Positions 24,461-35,203 of a DNA stretch of 64,000 bases are shown piece by piece. The notes under the pieces were generated by a model. It saw nothing but the letters and a program-made list of their open reading frames with translations, was not told the origin of the DNA and made no database searches. Location: positions 372,001-436,000 of the forward strand of contig WNYE01000006.1 of assembly GCA_021396245.1 (NCBI GenBank). Direction: 5' to 3'. Each line of letters begins with the position of its first letter. Position 1 is the first letter of the stretch. Source of the stretch: Sporothrix humicola (lineage: Eukaryota > Ascomycota > Sordariomycetes > Ophiostomatales > Ophiostomataceae). A program made the position numbers and the translations under genes.

Positions 24461-25025
24461 TCCCAGGGCCATGTTGTCGGCGTACGGGATTGTTGGATAC
24501 GTGTAAGCATATGCTCCTCTTTCGCCCTAGGGCCAAGGTTGTGCGGCGAAACAGGGCGAGAGAGGAGACGGAAGGACAAAAAAGAGACGACATGACATTT
24601 ACCGGAGTTTGATTTATTTTGGGATCTTTTGATATCACACGCATTTTACCCCAGGGCCATGGATGTTCGGCGTAACGGGGTATGCGTACACAATGAACAT
24701 TTCCCAGGGCCACTGATGTTCGGCGTACGGGATTGCATTCATATTACATCTGCATTTCTGCATTTTATTTTCCCTTTACCTTCTCACCCTTTTACCTTCT
24801 TCTATCCCAGGGCCACTTGATGTTCGGCGTTACGGGACCGTTTTTATCTTACTTATATAGGTGTTTGGCACTTACAATTTTAATCTCCCAGGGCCATAGA
24901 GGTACGGCGTACGGGATGGATTTTTCGAGACGAAATCGCCTCCAGAAGTACAGTACATACAGAACGATGAAAATGAATAACAAAAGAAAAAGCTCCCAGG
25001 GCCATCCGATGTTCGGCGCACGGGA
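24461..25025. repeat. Array of seven imperfect GC-rich hairpin repeats
   Basis: Seven related 29-34-nt units lie at 24461-24489, 24524-24557, 24649-24680, 24702-24732, 24805-24837, 24886-24916 and 24994-25025. Consensus, in parts: TCCCAGGGCCA, a variable 1-3 nt, GATGTTC, then GGCGTACGGGA. The ends pair (TCCC with GGGA) and an inner GCC pairs with GGC around a loop of about 8-11 nt. Unit 2 has changed both ends together (CGCCCT with AGGGCG) and unit 3 likewise (TACCCC with GGGGTA), so pairing is kept although sequence is not. Spacers are 21-91 nt, mostly AT-rich and unrelated to each other. All units are in the same orientation, starting 58 nt after the ERG24 stop, so some may be in its 3' UTR. 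Confidence 0.85.
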
Positions 25026-28000
25026 CAGTTCAAACTGAGAAATATTGTTTTCTCTGTACCCTTTTCTTCACTTTACAAATGTGTTGCACAGCAAGATGCA
25101 GCATCGTGAACCTTTGTAGAACCCACACCTTCCCGGGGTTTATCCGGATCACCAAAAAGACCGCTGCAGTTGTGGATGGGCTTGCGGGTTCTGCGGGCCT
25201 TGGAGACGGCCTCTGCCGGCAGTAGAAAGAGTCAAAGATGAGTGAGGAGGGTCGAACGCAAAGAACAAACGCAGACAAAAAACGAAAACGAGCGCCTAAA
25301 AGAACCATGCTGCTGGTCCGGCCGAGTCGACACCGGAGTCAACGTTGCGTCACGTCGTGGCACACACACCTTTTTCTTTTTGCTTAAAACTTTTTGGAAT
25401 ATTTTTGCATATACAAACACATGGTTGCGGCTTGGGGCAGGATCGTCTCCTAAGAGAGACATACAAGGTTGCAAGGTGTAGGCAAGCGTGGACAAGCAGC
25501 TGTTGACAGCTACAGCTGCACAGTAGATGCTTGCAGGCCTGCAAGCCTGCATTGGCCTGGCTGGTTCTTGGGATTTCACCGATGGCGGACTGAGCTTCCC
25601 AATTGGGCAGAGCGAGGATAAGCGAAGTAGAAGTGAAGAAATACAGAAGCAAACAAAGAAAGGGAGGGTCGGGGACAGCATGGTAAAGGCCCCGGGGACG
25701 ACTTGGAGACCCGTCGTGGACACCGGGCTGTCGATCTCCGAGATGCCCGGCCTGTCAGGTGAGTTTTTGTAGGGGTTTAGGGCAGCTTTGGGGGAGCTTT
25801 TGGGGAGCTTGGGGCAGTTTTGGGGCCTGGCCAACACTGCAGAGTGGTGGATCGGACGATCACCACCCCGCGTCGGGGCTGCCGGCCATTCTTTTCTTCG
25901 CTTTGGCTTCCTTTTTGGACTTTTGGAGGCAGACTTGCGGATTTTCGGAAGTATGATAATTGACAGGGGTCACCAAGGGTTCGGCAGAGGTGATAATGCG
26001 GCCGTTTGTTAAGGATCTGATGATGAGCAGAGGATGGGGGACGACGGACAAAATAGCAACTCCATACTCGATATTTGTTTTACGCGATTTTCTGTCTGTA
26101 CAGTGTAAGACGAGATTCAGGTAAAACTACGATGTTCTCAGTACAAGCACAGACTGAATTGGATAAGTGCAACGAGAGACAGAGCACGGTAATTGCCGGA
26201 CATTCACACAACTGGTCTGTGAGCCTGTGAGGGGAAGGATGCAGAAGCTGGGGTAATTGGAAGATGCACTCGACACACATTGAAAAAAAAAGAGAAGATG
26301 ACGCCAAATGTGACCAGGGATTAAAAGTTAGGTGCAGTGAGGTGAAAGCTAAAAAAGAAGCTCCACGAGAAAGGCCGAGAGGGAAAACAAGCCAAAAAAG
26401 GAAGAGGGAGGAGGATATTGACGACACAACGACGAAAAACAACAACAGTCAACAATCAAAGCACACACGGACAGCACAGAAAGGTAGACGAGGTTGCATC
26501 CGTTGGTCGGCCAAGACCTGGTCACCGATCCGTTGTGCGATGAACTGGAGCTGGGAGACTGGGTTTGGTGCCCCAAATCCTTGTTTGTTGATGTGACCGG
26601 GGTCAGAACAAGATGTATGGAGGACACACACAGCGACAAAAAGGAGGGGAAATGGTGGGATGGGTGAGGAGAAGGGACGGCAGAGAGTCAGAGAGCTTCT
26701 GCGAGGTGGTAGTGAGACTGAATCCATGGGAGGCGAAAGGCTGGACAAGGAAGGTCCATGGAGATGCAAGGAAAGGTTGACGATGTTGACTGTGCAATTA
26801 CGGCACAGTAAACAAAAAGTCTGGGGCGGAAGGATGAGGGAAGATGGAGAGATAGATTATTTTGTGCTTAAAAACCACCGACAGGATTCAATTCACTCAG
26901 TAAATGGTGTGAAAGACTCGATTCAAGACAAACAGACGCACAATAAGACTGTCTCCAAAAGTACGAGGTGACTTGTGACGCCTGCCAGGGAGGGTAATTT
27001 GGATCGACAACGTCTTTGGACGCGTTTCGAAACGGAGAAGCATCTTTCAGTGCACAACAAGTGCCGCTGTGGCGTACCACGGGTTCTCATCCCTTGATTC
27101 TTAAAGTGGAAACACGACGTAAATGCGGCCGATACAAAATGTAAATAATACGTCGCCATGTCATGGCTCTGTTTTGTATCCATCAAAACCGGCCACGATG
27201 CCGCCAGCACCGGCCACCGGACCGTTGGACGCGGCGATTGAGGAAGCAAGACGGAAAATCATGGAGAAATGGTGGAGGACTCTCTTGAGAAAGACTCTGG
27301 GAAGCACTTCACAAACGCCCAGCTGCGGAGAGACCTAAACGGACAATACCCCAGCGATCTCCCCACGTTTCTCCTCTTTTTCTCGCGATCGGCCCGTTTC
27401 CTGCCATGACGTTGGATGCGGTGTGCTTCTGCGCGTGCTGCAAGTGTTTGCCCTGCACATGAGCCGTATTCTTTTTCGTTTCCATCTGGGATGCCTGACT
27501 CGACATTTTGCACTTTTTCACTTTCTTCTTCCTCCAACAGACCAGCATATGAAATATCTCACTGTCACAATGGCCCATGCCTTCATAGTATTTTATTTTA
27601 TTTTATTTTCTTGCCTTGCCACGGGACTGCATCCCCCTGCTACGGCAGCATTGCACCTCGCCCGTGCCGCCCAAAGCTCACGGTCCCTCGGGTGTGACGA
27701 CGTTGCTGAACTGGGCACGACCATCCATGGTGGTACTTTCAATGTGCACACAAAAAAGACGTAAACAAGCACGATGCACAATATCAGAACAATACGACAT
27801 GCAACACCACAACATTGCAACTGCAACGCCTGCAGCCCTCAACGCCCTGCAGCGTCCGATACACCGCGATGCCATGTGCAGATGCTGCGCGACAATAAAA
27901 ACAATTAAAATAAAAAAAATTCCCAGCTTCTGGATGAGGGGAAAAGAGGCGACGATCAGAGGCACCGCGACACACCACTTTCTGCATTTTTGAGCTCCTT

Positions 28001-28470
28001 TTCTCGCCTTCTTCTCGCGCATCCCTGGATGTACATTGCCAATCCCCACAAATTGCCCAAGATTCCACGCGGTGATCGACACTTTTTGCAGAGAGAATGA
28101 CCTCAGGCCAAGCAGGTCACTGAAAGGCAAAAAATGGCAAGAAAATGACAATGGATAAACCCGACTGGGAAAAAAAGAAGGATCGCTTGGCAGATGCCAT
28201 TCTTGCGCATCGAGGTCCTTCACAGTTAAAGAGCTCATCGGCCGAGGACCGCATCAATGTATCGATCCACAGAACCACGGGCAACCAGGTACATTGAGCT
28301 CGACTCTCTTTTGCTTCTCTGGTCTCTCACGGCCCTGATCGACACAGTTCCTGGATCTGCTGTTTGCTGCCCGTTTTGCTCCCGTTTGTCCCCCGTCTGC
28401 CTTCATTCTGGAAGGTCCTCCAGGCTCCAGGTCCTGTCGGCCGTTTTCTCACGCGTTCCTTGTTGCGACC
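25026..28470. other. 3.4-kb region without a supported gene
   Basis: Open frames (up to 201 codons, minus strand 25232-25837) have low-complexity translations and no recognisable family or codon preference. Purine-rich blocks at 26280-26460 and 26620-26900 look like leader or promoter sequence of a minus-strand transcript that I cannot identify. No repeat of the ERG24-adjacent hairpin occurs here. Confidence 0.4.
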
Positions 28471-29646
28471 TGCATATAAGTTGCCCATTCGGTCCTCATA
28501 AACAACACATCCCTTCGAGGAATCGAATCCTTTTTCCGAGTCGTGTTTTTACTCTTAACTTTGATTGATTGTCTTTATTGTCTCTCCTTGTCCGCTTGTC
28601 TCGCGTGGCTTAATCAATCATCTACCCTTATTTCTCTTTCCTGGGGTCCTAACTTGACTTCCCTTCCCGCACCTCTATTTCTTTATTTATTTTTCTTGCC
28701 CATCCTCGCCCTTCCCGCTTCGAGAATACTGTAAGTCGGCAGCATCCGGTATTACTGCCCGCGCCGAGGGAACGCCAAACAATACACAATAAGGCCGAGA
28801 AAAACGTGGTCAACATATTGCAGTATTGCACGACAGCCTTCGCGAGAGGCGCAGAACGACAGAAACGCCACGAGGACGAGGCCGAAGCTCGATTTTCGGG
28901 AAATATTCTCATCCCATCGACCGAAACGCAATTTGTGCATCGGTGCCGACCGTCCACGACACACAAGACCGGTCTTACCTGTGATCTTTGACTCTCGACT
29001 CTTTTACTTTTTGAGTCGCGACGCACGGGTCGACATCGTGGACACAAGTTCCAGACAGACAATCTCACATTTCACTTTGACCTCATATCAAGCGTCGTCA
29101 TACGCCGGACCAACGGTCTCTGCCGACTATGAAGGCTCTTGCCATTTTTGCGGCGGGCTGCGCGTCCGTCGCTCCTGCTGTTTATGCAGGAACAACTCCC
29201 AAGGCAAGTACAATCGGTGCTACAAAGTCAACATTACACGGGGAAAGAACGTGCTTCGTTCCTTCTGTTTCTGGTCAAAATGGCACAACACTAGCAACCT
29301 CCCGTTTGCACATGACGTCGTGTTTACATTCACTCCTTCCCTTCGTGAACTCTATTTCGACCCCCTGAACCCTTGCTCTTCCCATATATATCTCGCTTCC
29401 CCCTTCCTCTTGTCTTCTATCAACTTCCTTCTTCTCTTTCCTCTTCTATTCACTCCCTACTCCCAAACCACACTCGATATGATCTCCTCAACACATCATC
29501 ATCCTTAAACATCACTTAAACCACTATCATCTCACAACCATTGGTCTATATACATCTTACTTGATCTTGGGATACAACCTCACCTCACTCATCATCTTTA
29601 CCTCACTCTCCTTTTTGACGCGACGCTCATTGGATATCTCCTGACA
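28471..29646 (+). promoter_or_regulatory. Probable promoter and long leader of the beta-glucosidase gene
   Basis: GCATATAAG at 28472-28480 is a good TATA-like element, followed by a CT-rich leader. A donor-like ACTGTAAGT at about 28729 could start a 5'-UTR intron. A start codon with a signal-peptide-like frame occurs at 29129, and the segment 29480-29640 is again leader-like. The transcription start is inferred only from composition. Confidence 0.35.
29129..29203 (+). CDS. Possible alternative first exon (signal peptide) of the GH3 gene
   Basis: ATG at 29129 opens a frame beginning MKALAIFAAGCASVAPAVYA, a textbook secretion signal with an AxA-like cleavage site. After 25 codons the sequence AAG|GCAAGT is the exact consensus of a GC-AG donor. 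The acceptor GCTAACCCTGCCCAG at 29704-29718, with its own branch site, lies inside the GH3 first exon, and joining the two preserves the GH3 frame (TTPK-FEHRADHIEA). This would replace the signal peptide encoded from 29647. Both versions look plausible; only transcript data can decide. Confidence 0.35.
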
Positions 29647-32385
29647 ATGATCGAGCCCATCTGGCTCCTGGCCGCCGCGGCCACGCTTTCCGGCGTTGCA
29701 AATGCTAACCCTGCCCAGTTTGAGCACCGTGCCGACCATATCGAGGCCCGTCTCGAAGAGCGCGACGACTCTGGTGCACCCAACGCCTACTCGCCGCCAT
29801 CCTACCCGTCGCCATGGATGAACCCAAACGCAGACGGCTGGGAAGCTGCCTACATCCAGGCCAAGCAGTTTGTGTCGCAAATGACGCTTATGGAGAAGGT
29901 CAACCTGACCACCGGTGTCGGGTAAGTCTCAGACACTTCTCATTTTTCTCATTTTTGTACTTAAAATTTCGAGACATGCTAATAAAACAGCTGGGAGGGT
30001 GAGCAGTGTGTCGGCCAGGTTGGCTCCGTTCCGCGCCTTGGCCTTACCAGCATGTGCATGCAGGACTCGCCTGTCGGCGTCCGCGACACGGACTTCAACT
30101 CCGTCTTCACTTCTGGCCAGACGGCCGCCGCCACTTTCGATCGCGCCCTGCTGTATGCTCGCGGTCTGGCCATGGGCCAAGAGCACAAGGGCAAGGGTGT
30201 CACTGTCCAGCTGGGCCCTGTTGCTGGTCCTCTTGGCCGCGCTCCCGAGGGCGGTCGCAACTGGGAGGGTTTCGCGCCCGACCCAGTCTTGACTGGCATC
30301 AGCATTGCCGAGACCATCAAGGGCATTCAGGATGCTGGTGTCATTGCTTGCGCCAAGCACTTTATCGGCAACGAGCAGGAGCACTTCCGCCAGGTCGGCG
30401 AGGCCCAGGGCTACGGGTACAACATCACCCAGACTCTGTCCTCCAACATTGACGACAAGACCATGCACGAGATGTACCTGTGGCCGTTTGCCGACGCTGT
30501 CCGCGCCGGTGTCGGCTCCGTCATGTGCTCGTACAACCAGATCAACAACTCGTACGGCTGCCAGAACTCCAAGATGATGAACAACCTGCTCAAGGGCGAG
30601 CTCGGCTTCCAGGGCTTTGTCATGACCGATTGGCAGGCCCACCAGTCTGGTGTTTCGAGTGCCCTTGCCGGCCTCGACATGTCCATGCCCGGCGACACCG
30701 TCTTCAACTCGGGCATCAGCTACTGGGGCCCCAACCTGACGATCGCTGTTGTCAACGGCACTCTGCCCGAGTGGCGCCTGGACGACATGGCCATGCGCAT
30801 CATGGCTGCGTTCTTCAAGGTCGGCAACACCATCGGCACGCAGGTTCCCATCAACTTCGACTCGTGGACGCTCGACACCTACGGCCCTGTGCACTGGGCA
30901 GCCGGCCAAGGTCAGCAGCAAATCAACCACCACGTCGACGTCCGCGGCGACCACGGCACGCTGATCCGCGAGATTGCCGCCAAGGGCACCGTCCTGCTCA
31001 AGAACACCAACAATGCCCTGCCCCTCAACAAGCCCAAGTTCCTCGTTGTTGTCGGCGACGACGCTGGCCCGAACCCCGACGGCCCCAACGGCTGCAGCGA
31101 CCGCGGCTGCGACAACGGCACGCTCGCCATGGCCTGGGGCTCCGGCAGCGCCAACTTCCCTTACATGGTCACGCCCGATGCTGCTCTGCAGGCCAAGGCT
31201 ATTTCTGACGGAACCGTCTACCAGAGCATCCTGGCCAACAACCGCCCCTCGACCACCCAGTCTCTTGTTTCGCAGGACGGCGTCACGGCCATTGTGTTTG
31301 TCAACGCTGACTCTGGTGAGGGCTACATCAACGTGGCCGGCAACGAGGGCGACCGCCTGAACCTGACGCTCTGGCACAACGGCGATGACCTGATCAAGAA
31401 CGTCAGCAGTGTGTGTAACAACACGATTGTGGTCATTCACTCGACCGGCCCCGTTCTTGTCGAGGAGTGGTACGACAGCCCGAACGTCACTGCGATTGTC
31501 TGGGCCGGCATTCCGGGCCAGGAGTCAGGCAACTCGCTTGTCGATGTGCTGTACGGAGATGTCAACCCGGCCGGCCGCACGCCCTTTACCTGGGGCTGCA
31601 CGCGCGAGAGCTACGGCACGGATGTCCTGTACGAGCCCAACAGCCAGACGCCTCAGCTCGACTTTGCCGAGGGCGTTTTCATCGACTACCGCCACTTTGA
31701 CAAGACCAACCAGACCCCGCGCTACGAGTTTGGCTACGGCTTGAGCTACACGACGTTCTCGTACTCCAACCTCGTTGTCCAAAAGGTGCCCGTTGCGCCG
31801 TACGCTCCCACCGAGGGCTACACCGAGCCGGCCCCCAAGATCAGCACTGGCAACTACTCGACCAACCTTGCCGACTACCTGTTCCCCAGCTCGACTCTGT
31901 CGCACGTCTGGCAGTACATTTACCCGTACCTGAACACGTCGTCGTCCGGCAAGGAGGCCTCGGGCGATCTGCACTACGGCGAGCCCGCCGACAAGTACCT
32001 GCCGCCGAATGCCACGGACGGCTCGGCCCAGCCGTACCTGCGCGCCGGCGACAAGGTCTCGCCCGGCGGCAACGCGGCTCTGTACGACATCATGTACACG
32101 ATCACGGCGGACATTACCAACACGGGCTCGGTCAAGGGCGACGAAGTCCCGCAAATGTACCTGTCGCTGGGGGGTCCCGAGGACCCGCCGGTTGTTCTGC
32201 GCGGCTTTGACCGCCTCAAGGACCTGGCGCCCGGCCAGACCGGCGTGTTCAACGCCGTCCTGACGCGCCGCGATCTGAGCAACTGGGACACGACGACACA
32301 GGACTGGGTGATCAGCAACTACACCAAGACGGTGTATGTTGGCTCGAGCAGCCGCAAGCTGGATCTCAAGGCGACGCTTGCGTAG
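29647..32385 (+). CDS. Secreted GH3 beta-glucosidase
   Basis: Exons 29647-29921 and 29991-32385 (69-nt intron, GTAAGT...AACAG) give 889 aa. It would hydrolyse terminal beta-D-glucosyl residues of cello-oligosaccharides or plant glucosides outside the cell. The first 24 residues (WLLAAAATLSGVANA core) form a signal peptide. The N-terminal GH3 barrel has MCMQDSPVGVR, KHFIGNEQEHFR and GFVMTDWQAHQSG, whose Asp (about residue 305) is the catalytic nucleophile. The second domain follows (KGTVLLKNTNNALPL, GIPGQESGNSLVDVLYG), and the C-terminal fibronectin III-like domain ends with PQMYLSLGGPEDPP and LRGFDRLKDLAPG. Numerous N-x-S/T sites fit a secreted glycoprotein. Preference among beta-glucosides cannot be read from sequence. 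See the alternative first exon at 29129. Confidence 0.94.
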
Positions 32386-32960
32386 GAAGCGCAATGTCCT
32401 GTGGTGGGGGTAGAAGCAGAGAGAAGAAGCAAGTACGAACTGTGAGTTGGAGAACAGGACCAGGGATAATATTAATATTGATAATATTAGGTGGATGGAT
32501 GGATATGGATATCTTGACTATGGATAGCATGGGTTTGAATTGGTCCTGGACAAACAACATAAAAGAGGGTGGATATCTGTGCTGAATGAATTTATGAGTT
32601 TTTATGCACTTTCATTTACTTCTACCGGGATCTGTGTAATGTGCAATCTAATGTCTATTATGACTTTGGCAAACAATTATGGAAAGGCGACAGAGTGTAA
32701 GGTAACTCGTGTTGGGCACACACGCATTGTAACAGGTGATACAGAAGCGGCTATGCACACATGGCCTTCCGTGGATGCACACTTGTGATACGCCGACTGA
32801 AATCGTAGTCAAGTCCGGTGCAGAAACCGACTCACACCAGTAGTCCGTAGTGTCGATGATGTAACCATGTGATCGGCTTCCCGCATTTCTTCATCTTCGT
32901 CTTGAGGGCAATTTCATCGATATTTCGTTTGCAAAACATCGTCAACATCACCAACACAAG
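32386..32960. other. Intergenic region upstream of the ThDP enzyme
   Basis: GH3 3' flank, then the promoter of the next gene. A CCG-N9-CCG arrangement at 32815-32829 resembles the CCG-N9-CGG sites of the cluster but is a direct, not inverted, triplet pair. Nothing else is seen. Confidence 0.5.
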
Positions 32961-34745
32961 ATGACTGGCGAACCACCTTTGAATACTGACCGTCCCGAGG
33001 GCGTTGATCCCGACCATGCCGAGATGAAATGGGTCAGTGATGCTTTGGTCGAGCAGCTGAGCCGTCTTGATCTAGGCTACATTGCCCTCGTCCCCGGCTC
33101 CAGCTACCGCGGCCTCCACGACAGCCTGGTCAACTACAAGGGCAATACCGACCCGCAGATCCTGCTCTGCCTGCACGAAGAGCACTGCGTCGCCATCGCC
33201 CACGGCTACGCCAAAGTGGCCCAAAAACCCATGGCCGCGGCCGTCCACGCCAACGTCGGCCTCATGCACGCCAGCATGGCGCTGTACAATGCCTACTGCG
33301 ACCGCGTCCCGTTGCTGGTTGTAGGAGCAAATGGGCCGGTGGACGCGGCCCGGCGGCGGCCGTGGATCGACTGGGTGCACACGGCGGCGGACCCAGGGGC
33401 ACTGGTGCGGGCGTTTGTAAAGTGGGACGACCAGCCGGCGTCGCTGGGGGCGGCACTCTCCAGTTTTACGCAAGGGACGGCGCTGACGCGGACAAAGCCC
33501 TGTGCGCCGGTCTACATTTGTCTGGATGTGGAACTGCAAGAACAGAAGCTGGAGTTGGGGCCGGTGATGCCGACAACGGAACGGTATCTGCAGCTGCCAA
33601 AGAACGGGCCATCAGAAGATGATGTGACGGCCGTGCGCCAGTTGCTGGAGGTCAGTCATAGACCACTTTTTCTGTTTGGACGGATGAATCGCTCACAGGC
33701 CGGATGGGACGCCCGTGTTGCGTTGGCAGAACACTACAATGCATTTGTTGCTACCGACCTTAAACAGGCTGCCGTCTTTCCGACAGACCATCGTCTACAT
33801 GCAGCTGAGCCGAGTATTTTTACATCACCGAAACTGTGCAAGCTCATACGTGAAGCAGACATCATTGTTACCTTTGACTGGGTCGATCTGGCAGGAACAA
33901 TTAAAGCTGCTTTCCCAGAGAATGATGTCCCTGAACCACTGGCCAAAGTTGTGCATGCCACCCTGGACGGCAGTCTATGCAATGGCTGGACCAAAGACCA
34001 CTTTGCTCGCCCACCAGTGGATATTTCCATTTCAGCAGATCCAGACGAGTTGGTATCTGCTCTACTGGCTGCCAGTCAAGGCGAAGAGAAACACATATCG
34101 AAATGGGACGATGTTGCCGATATGCCAGAGCCAGAAGCCGTCACTTCTCGTGAAGACGACCACATCTCAATGACCAACCTTGCCGAGGCCATTTATGCAG
34201 CAGTTCCTTCTGACAAACTCTGTCTCATCCGGCTTCCTCTTGGCTGGAAAGGCCGCGATCTCAGAGCTACTCACCCTTTGTCCTACTTGGGCTACGACGG
34301 CGGCGCCGGTCTTGCTTCGGGTCCCGGAATGGCCGTCGGTGCAGCCCTCGCCCTCAAAGATACCGATTTCGTGCCGGTGGCCGTTCTCGGCGACGGCGAC
34401 TTTCTCATGGGCTCGTCGGCCCTGTGGACAGCCGCCCACTACGGAATTCCGTTGCTGGTGGTCATTGCCAACAATGCCTCGTTTTACAACGACGAAGTCC
34501 ACCAAGAGAGAGTCGCCAGTGCCCGACAGCGGCCCGTCGAGAACAAGTGGATTGGTGTGCGCATCGACGACCCGCTGCCGGACCTGGGACGGAATGCAGC
34601 GTCGTTTGGGGCGACCGTGCTGGGCGGGCAGGTGAAGACGCGCACTGAGCTGGCGGATGTTTTGGAGAAGGCAATAACCACTGTCCGAGAGAAAAGGACC
34701 GTCGTTGTCGTCGATGTGGCCGTGCCGCCAGATGGGTACTCTTAG
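32961..34745 (+). CDS. Thiamine-diphosphate-dependent 2-oxo acid decarboxylase/lyase
   Basis: Single exon, 594 aa, the normal length of the acetolactate synthase/benzoylformate decarboxylase superfamily. The N-terminal PYR domain carries the ThDP-activating Glu in LHEEHCVAIAHGYAK (Glu74). A central domain follows at about 210-360. The C-terminal PP domain has GDGDFLM at 477-483 and the matching NN at 504-505, the GDG-x(24-27)-NN cofactor site. The substrate is probably a 2-oxo acid, with decarboxylation or carboligation as outcome, but which is not readable. It begins the putative catabolic block, same strand as the MFS gene 458 bp downstream. Codon use is strongly C/G-ending up to about 33640, much weaker from 33640 to 34300, and C/G-ending again after that. 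The start has an ACAAGATGA context. Confidence 0.88.
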   Translation: MTGEPPLNTDRPEGVDPDHAEMKWVSDALVEQLSRLDLGYIALVPGSSYRGLHDSLVNYKGNTDPQILLCLHEEHCVAIAHGYAKVAQKPMAAAVHANVGLMHASMALYNAYCDRVPLLVVGANGPVDAARRRPWIDWVHTAADPGALVRAFVKWDDQPASLGAALSSFTQGTALTRTKPCAPVYICLDVELQEQKLELGPVMPTTERYLQLPKNGPSEDDVTAVRQLLEVSHRPLFLFGRMNRSQAGWDARVALAEHYNAFVATDLKQAAVFPTDHRLHAAEPSIFTSPKLCKLIREADIIVTFDWVDLAGTIKAAFPENDVPEPLAKVVHATLDGSLCNGWTKDHFARPPVDISISADPDELVSALLAASQGEEKHISKWDDVADMPEPEAVTSREDDHISMTNLAEAIYAAVPSDKLCLIRLPLGWKGRDLRATHPLSYLGYDGGAGLASGPGMAVGAALALKDTDFVPVAVLGDGDFLMGSSALWTAAHYGIPLLVVIANNASFYNDEVHQERVASARQRPVENKWIGVRIDDPLPDLGRNAASFGATVLGGQVKTRTELADVLEKAITTVREKRTVVVVDVAVPPDGYS

Positions 34746-35203
34746 ATTTGGATGCCTTAATTTGGAACAAGTTCATGATGAATCTGTCCGCAGCGGAAGT
34801 TGCCGGTCATCTCATACTTGCTCTTCAAGGTGTCTCTTCCTTTTTCCCTCGTCGCACAAACGCACACATAAACACAAACAGCTCATCGGCATCACCAGTT
34901 GTGTGGACCACGTTCATGTTTATTGGCCATTCGGCGAAGAGTATGACAATCTCACATCTTGTTTCTTGGAGTTCGTGTAGCACTTTGTGTTCTGTACTCT
35001 TGTACTCTTGTACGAGGCCCGAGTCGAGAACACTGTTGGGGGACATGGATGACAGTGTTTCTGTTTCTGTTGGTTGTCTACCGAAATATGAATATGTTGC
35101 ATGTCCCATTCATCGTTTATTGAATTCTCCGTGTACGTTGTCCAGTATTCGAAGCTTTACTCAAGTTCCATCATTATTTCCCATGTCACAGCATCCCGGC
35201 ACC
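34746..35203. other. Intergenic region, MFS promoter
   Basis: Contains the terminator flank of the ThDP enzyme gene and the promoter of the transporter. No CCG-N9-CGG element and no repeat was found. Confidence 0.5.

Noticed and set aside
24461..25025. CRISPR array
   Set aside because: The host is a fungus, units are imperfect and of varying length, spacers range from 21 to 91 nt, and no cas gene is present.
25232..25837. 201-codon minus-strand frame with Pro/Ser/Leu-rich translation
   Set aside because: Low-complexity product, no recognisable family, no intron or start context support.
29929..31440. 503-codon open frame antisense to the GH3 gene
   Set aside because: It mirrors the codon bias of the sense gene, with low-complexity Val/Ala/Gly translation and no family signature.
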